Part shown: piece by piece, positions 62,370-64,000 of the stretch | Numbering within the stretch: the stretch's first letter is position 1 | How the letters are laid out: every line of letters starts with the position of its first letter | DNA from: Porticoccaceae bacterium | Lineage (GTDB): Bacteria; Pseudomonadota; Gammaproteobacteria; Pseudomonadales; Porticoccaceae | Assembly (NCBI GenBank): GCA_029248755.1 | Contig: JAQWIR010000010.1 | Span: 39,638-103,637 of the forward strand | Direction: 5' to 3' | Length of the DNA stretch: 64,000 bases | The notes under the pieces: model-generated | Told to the model about the DNA's origin: nothing | Database searches by the model: none | The model's input: only the letters and a program-made list of their open reading frames with translations | Program-made: the position numbers and the translations under genes

Positions 62370-63627
62370 TGTCGGACTGCACTCTTCCAGGGACCGGTAC
62401 ATTAACCACTGCAACAAAATCAATTTTCAGATCATCGGTGATCCTTTTAATTAATCCTGCTAAACTACAAACACTAAGTATAGACTCATCATCTGGATTC
62501 GTTTGAGCATTAATGCAGGCTGTCTCTTCGTTTGAGGTTAAAATTGTTGCTAATTGAGTACTTAATGAAGTTTGAATTTCGTCAACCTTGTTGATTACAT
62601 TCGTAGATTGAGATTTAAATCGATTAGCAATATCTGCGAAACCAGCATCCGCAATTAAATCATCAAAGCCAATACCAGAATCCCCATTAAAAATACGCAA
62701 GAATTCCTGGATATTAACTTGGATATCGCGCAATGAGGACTCGCTGTAAGGAGATTCCACTAAATCTGGGCATGTGATACCTGAGCATTTTGGATCTAAG
62801 CCCAATGGAATAGCCAACTTACCTGATTTTGTATAGGTTTCAATATAGAACAACGCATCAGTGATCTGCTGAAAATTATCAGAACGATTAGATTCACTTA
62901 GAAACTCTGTTCGGAATGAGGAGTTATCAGCTGTCCACCCATCATAAATAAGACCTGAAGCATAGGCCACATCGCCGGCTAACTCCAAAGCCAGATTACA
63001 GCGTTGTAATACTCTCTGAGGCTCTGATAAGGCATGCCAATTACTTGTAGTCGGTACCTGACTTGAACATGAATGGTTCATATTGTCATTAAATAATAGA
63101 TATTCAATTGCTCTCATACCTCGCTGATTAAGCGCACGAATAGCTACTGAAAAATCTGTGCTTTCATTGAGCTGAATCACTGATTGATCAACCGCGCATT
63201 TGGCCAGATTTCCAGTGGTATAGGAGTGGATTCTACTTTGAAGTGCTCCTTCATTTCGAAGGGCAGGACCAATTACATGAATCTCGGTTTGTTGTACCTT
63301 GTCCATTAAGTCACGCCATGCTGTTTTAGCCGCGGCTTTCTTACTGACTTCCACTGCGGTGTCGATAGACTCGCAATAATCAGCAAGGGCACCTGTATTA
63401 CTAGCAAAAATAGCAGATGAATCAGCTGTAGATTTATAATTGGGAATAAAAACATTGTCGACTAAATTTGTCATTACTGCGTTGCGATCAATTACAATAG
63501 AAGCTTCGTCCGCAGAATTGGCCTCATCAGAAATTGATAGCGTAGGTGTTAAGTCACGAGACTTGTCTACACAGCCTACCAAACCAACCATCAACAAAAT
63601 CCAAACAAAACGTTTAATACCAGTCAT
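62362..63627 (-). CDS. imelysin-like lipoprotein (IrpA/IPPA group)
   Basis: Periplasmic or outer-membrane-attached protein of the imelysin superfamily, which is tied to iron uptake. Seen: lipobox VGLVGC (Cys19), then an all-helical two-domain protein with WRDLMDKVQQTEIHVIGPALR (split), the active-site-like segment RGMRAIEYLLFND, and QRCNLALELAGDVAYASGLIYDGW (split). The GxHxxE motif has Arg in place of His (GMRAIE), as in the non-peptidase IPPA-type branch, so proteolysis is unlikely. Two Cys pairs may form disulfides. It overlaps the receptor gene by eight bases. Confidence 0.9.
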   Translation of the reverse strand: MTGIKRFVWILLMVGLVGCVDKSRDLTPTLSISDEANSADEASIVIDRNAVMTNLVDNVFIPNYKSTADSSAIFASNTGALADYCESIDTAVEVSKKAAAKTAWRDLMDKVQQTEIHVIGPALRNEGALQSRIHSYTTGNLAKCAVDQSVIQLNESTDFSVAIRALNQRGMRAIEYLLFNDNMNHSCSSQVPTTSNWHALSEPQRVLQRCNLALELAGDVAYASGLIYDGWTADNSSFRTEFLSESNRSDNFQQITDALFYIETYTKSGKLAIPLGLDPKCSGITCPDLVESPYSESSLRDIQVNIQEFLRIFNGDSGIGFDDLIADAGFADIANRFKSQSTNVINKVDEIQTSLSTQLATILTSNEETACINAQTNPDDESILSVCSLAGLIKRITDDLKIDFVAVVNVPVPGRVQSDND

Positions 63628-63654
63628 ACTTTTTTCTCTCTTTTAATGTGGTAA

Positions 63655-63674
63655 GGGCCAACCTAAGTTGACCC
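63655..63674. repeat. hairpin between DUF4856 gene and imelysin gene
   Basis: GGGCCAAC and GTTGACCC pair around CTAA with one mismatch (a G-U pair on the minus-strand RNA). No T run follows, so it is an intercistronic hairpin, perhaps setting relative expression, and not a full terminator. Confidence 0.4.
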
Positions 63675-63721
63675 CTATTTTTTTACCCTAATTTACCTTA
63701 AAACTAAGCATACAAAGGTTA

Positions 63722-64000
63722 TTACCAGCCTGCAACGTTCTCAGCGTCAAAGCCATAAGCTGACTGTAGTGTATCGCGTGCTAATAGGAGTGCTTGTGTA
63801 TACGCATTAATCGTTTCTTGTGTATCAGTCGCTAACACAGGTGCGTTTCCAATCGCTGAAAGTACTGCTTTTAAATCATCAAGGGTAACAGTCGTTACAT
63901 CCGCATCACGGAAAGGCGAGAATGGGCTAAACTGCAAACTCAATGCAAAACCTTTTAACTCAGACCAGTGCTTACCAAGGTTAGTAAAGTTACTAACGTC
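63722..64000 (-). CDS. DUF4856 protein, C-terminal part only
   Basis: The frame is open to the window edge, so the gene begins beyond 64000. The visible 92 residues include NLGKHWSELKGFALSLQFSP and GNAPVL, the typical end of DUF4856 lipoproteins. These are found beside imelysins and TonB receptors and have no known function. The nominal start at 63943 is TTG and internal. It is upstream in the same operon as the imelysin gene. Confidence 0.75.
   Translation of the reverse strand, partial: DVSNFTNLGKHWSELKGFALSLQFSPFSPFRDADVTTVTLDDLKAVLSAIGNAPVLATDTQETINAYTQALLLARDTLQSAYGFDAENVAGW

Noticed and set aside
62362..63627. Imelysin as an active metallopeptidase
   Set aside because: The GxHxxE motif has Arg in place of His, so a binding role is more likely.

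Overview
The window is AT-rich and densely packed chromosomal DNA. Most genes are housekeeping genes of the Gammaproteobacteria. The gene orders (lysA-dapF-DUF484, fur/bamE-rnfH-ratA-smpB, dksA-gluQ-pcnB-folK-deoxynucleoside kinase-panB, argH divergent from hemCD, rplM-rpsI-petABC-sspAB) fit a Pseudomonas/Cellvibrionales-like lineage. Very short intergenic gaps, overlapping convergent gene ends and many TTG/GTG starts suggest a compact, probably marine genome such as SAR92/Porticoccaceae. That placement is inference from order and sequence style, with no database search. I saw no rRNA, tRNA, CRISPR array, transposase or prophage gene.

Layout. 0-6 kb: end of pyrC, rnt, then rsmI divergent from lpoA-yraN-diaA-dolP (envelope and replication control). 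6-13 kb, minus strand: thiolase, sspB, sspA, a cytochrome b/c1 fusion gene, Rieske protein, rpsI, rplM, zapE. 13-20.8 kb: zapG, comF, a first cysE, the efp-epmA pair, serB, an AhpA-like membrane protein, dgkA and a second cysE. 20.8-28.4 kb: a cytosolic VanY-type peptidase, a small Rieske protein, sfsA, dksA, gluQ, a 480-base gap with a candidate small RNA, pcnB, folK, a deoxynucleoside kinase and panB. 28.4-33.4 kb: fur, bamE, rnfH, ratA, an NSS transporter, smpB, rhlB. 33.5-44.6 kb: prmC, prfA, hemD, hemC, argH, cyaY, a 39-residue LptM-like lipoprotein, lysA, dapF, DUF484, rnr.

44.6-51.3 kb is the most accessory-looking segment. Terminators bound it on both sides, and it holds one minus-strand unit: a 31-codon ORF with a strong ribosome binding site, a LuxR-type response regulator, a TonB-dependent receptor, an ABC-type periplasmic binding protein and a BarA-like hybrid sensor kinase. 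Together they look like an outer-membrane-to-transcription sensing and uptake circuit that I do not recognise as described. 51.3-59.3 kb: rplS-trmD-rimM-rpsP, ffh, ypjD, a CorC/HlyC-type protein, a DUF1289 gene of 56 codons, two divergent Nudix hydrolases and a 2-Cys peroxiredoxin. 59.3-64 kb: a second accessory operon of DUF4856 protein (partial), imelysin-like lipoprotein, FecA-like TonB receptor and a membrane fatty-acid-hydroxylase/sterol-desaturase-family protein, probably for iron or another metal.

Genes too short for routine ORF calling were found at 39246-39365 (LptM-like), 57184-57354 (DUF1289) and 51064-51159 (unrecognised). Several promoters and terminators are clear by eye and are listed.
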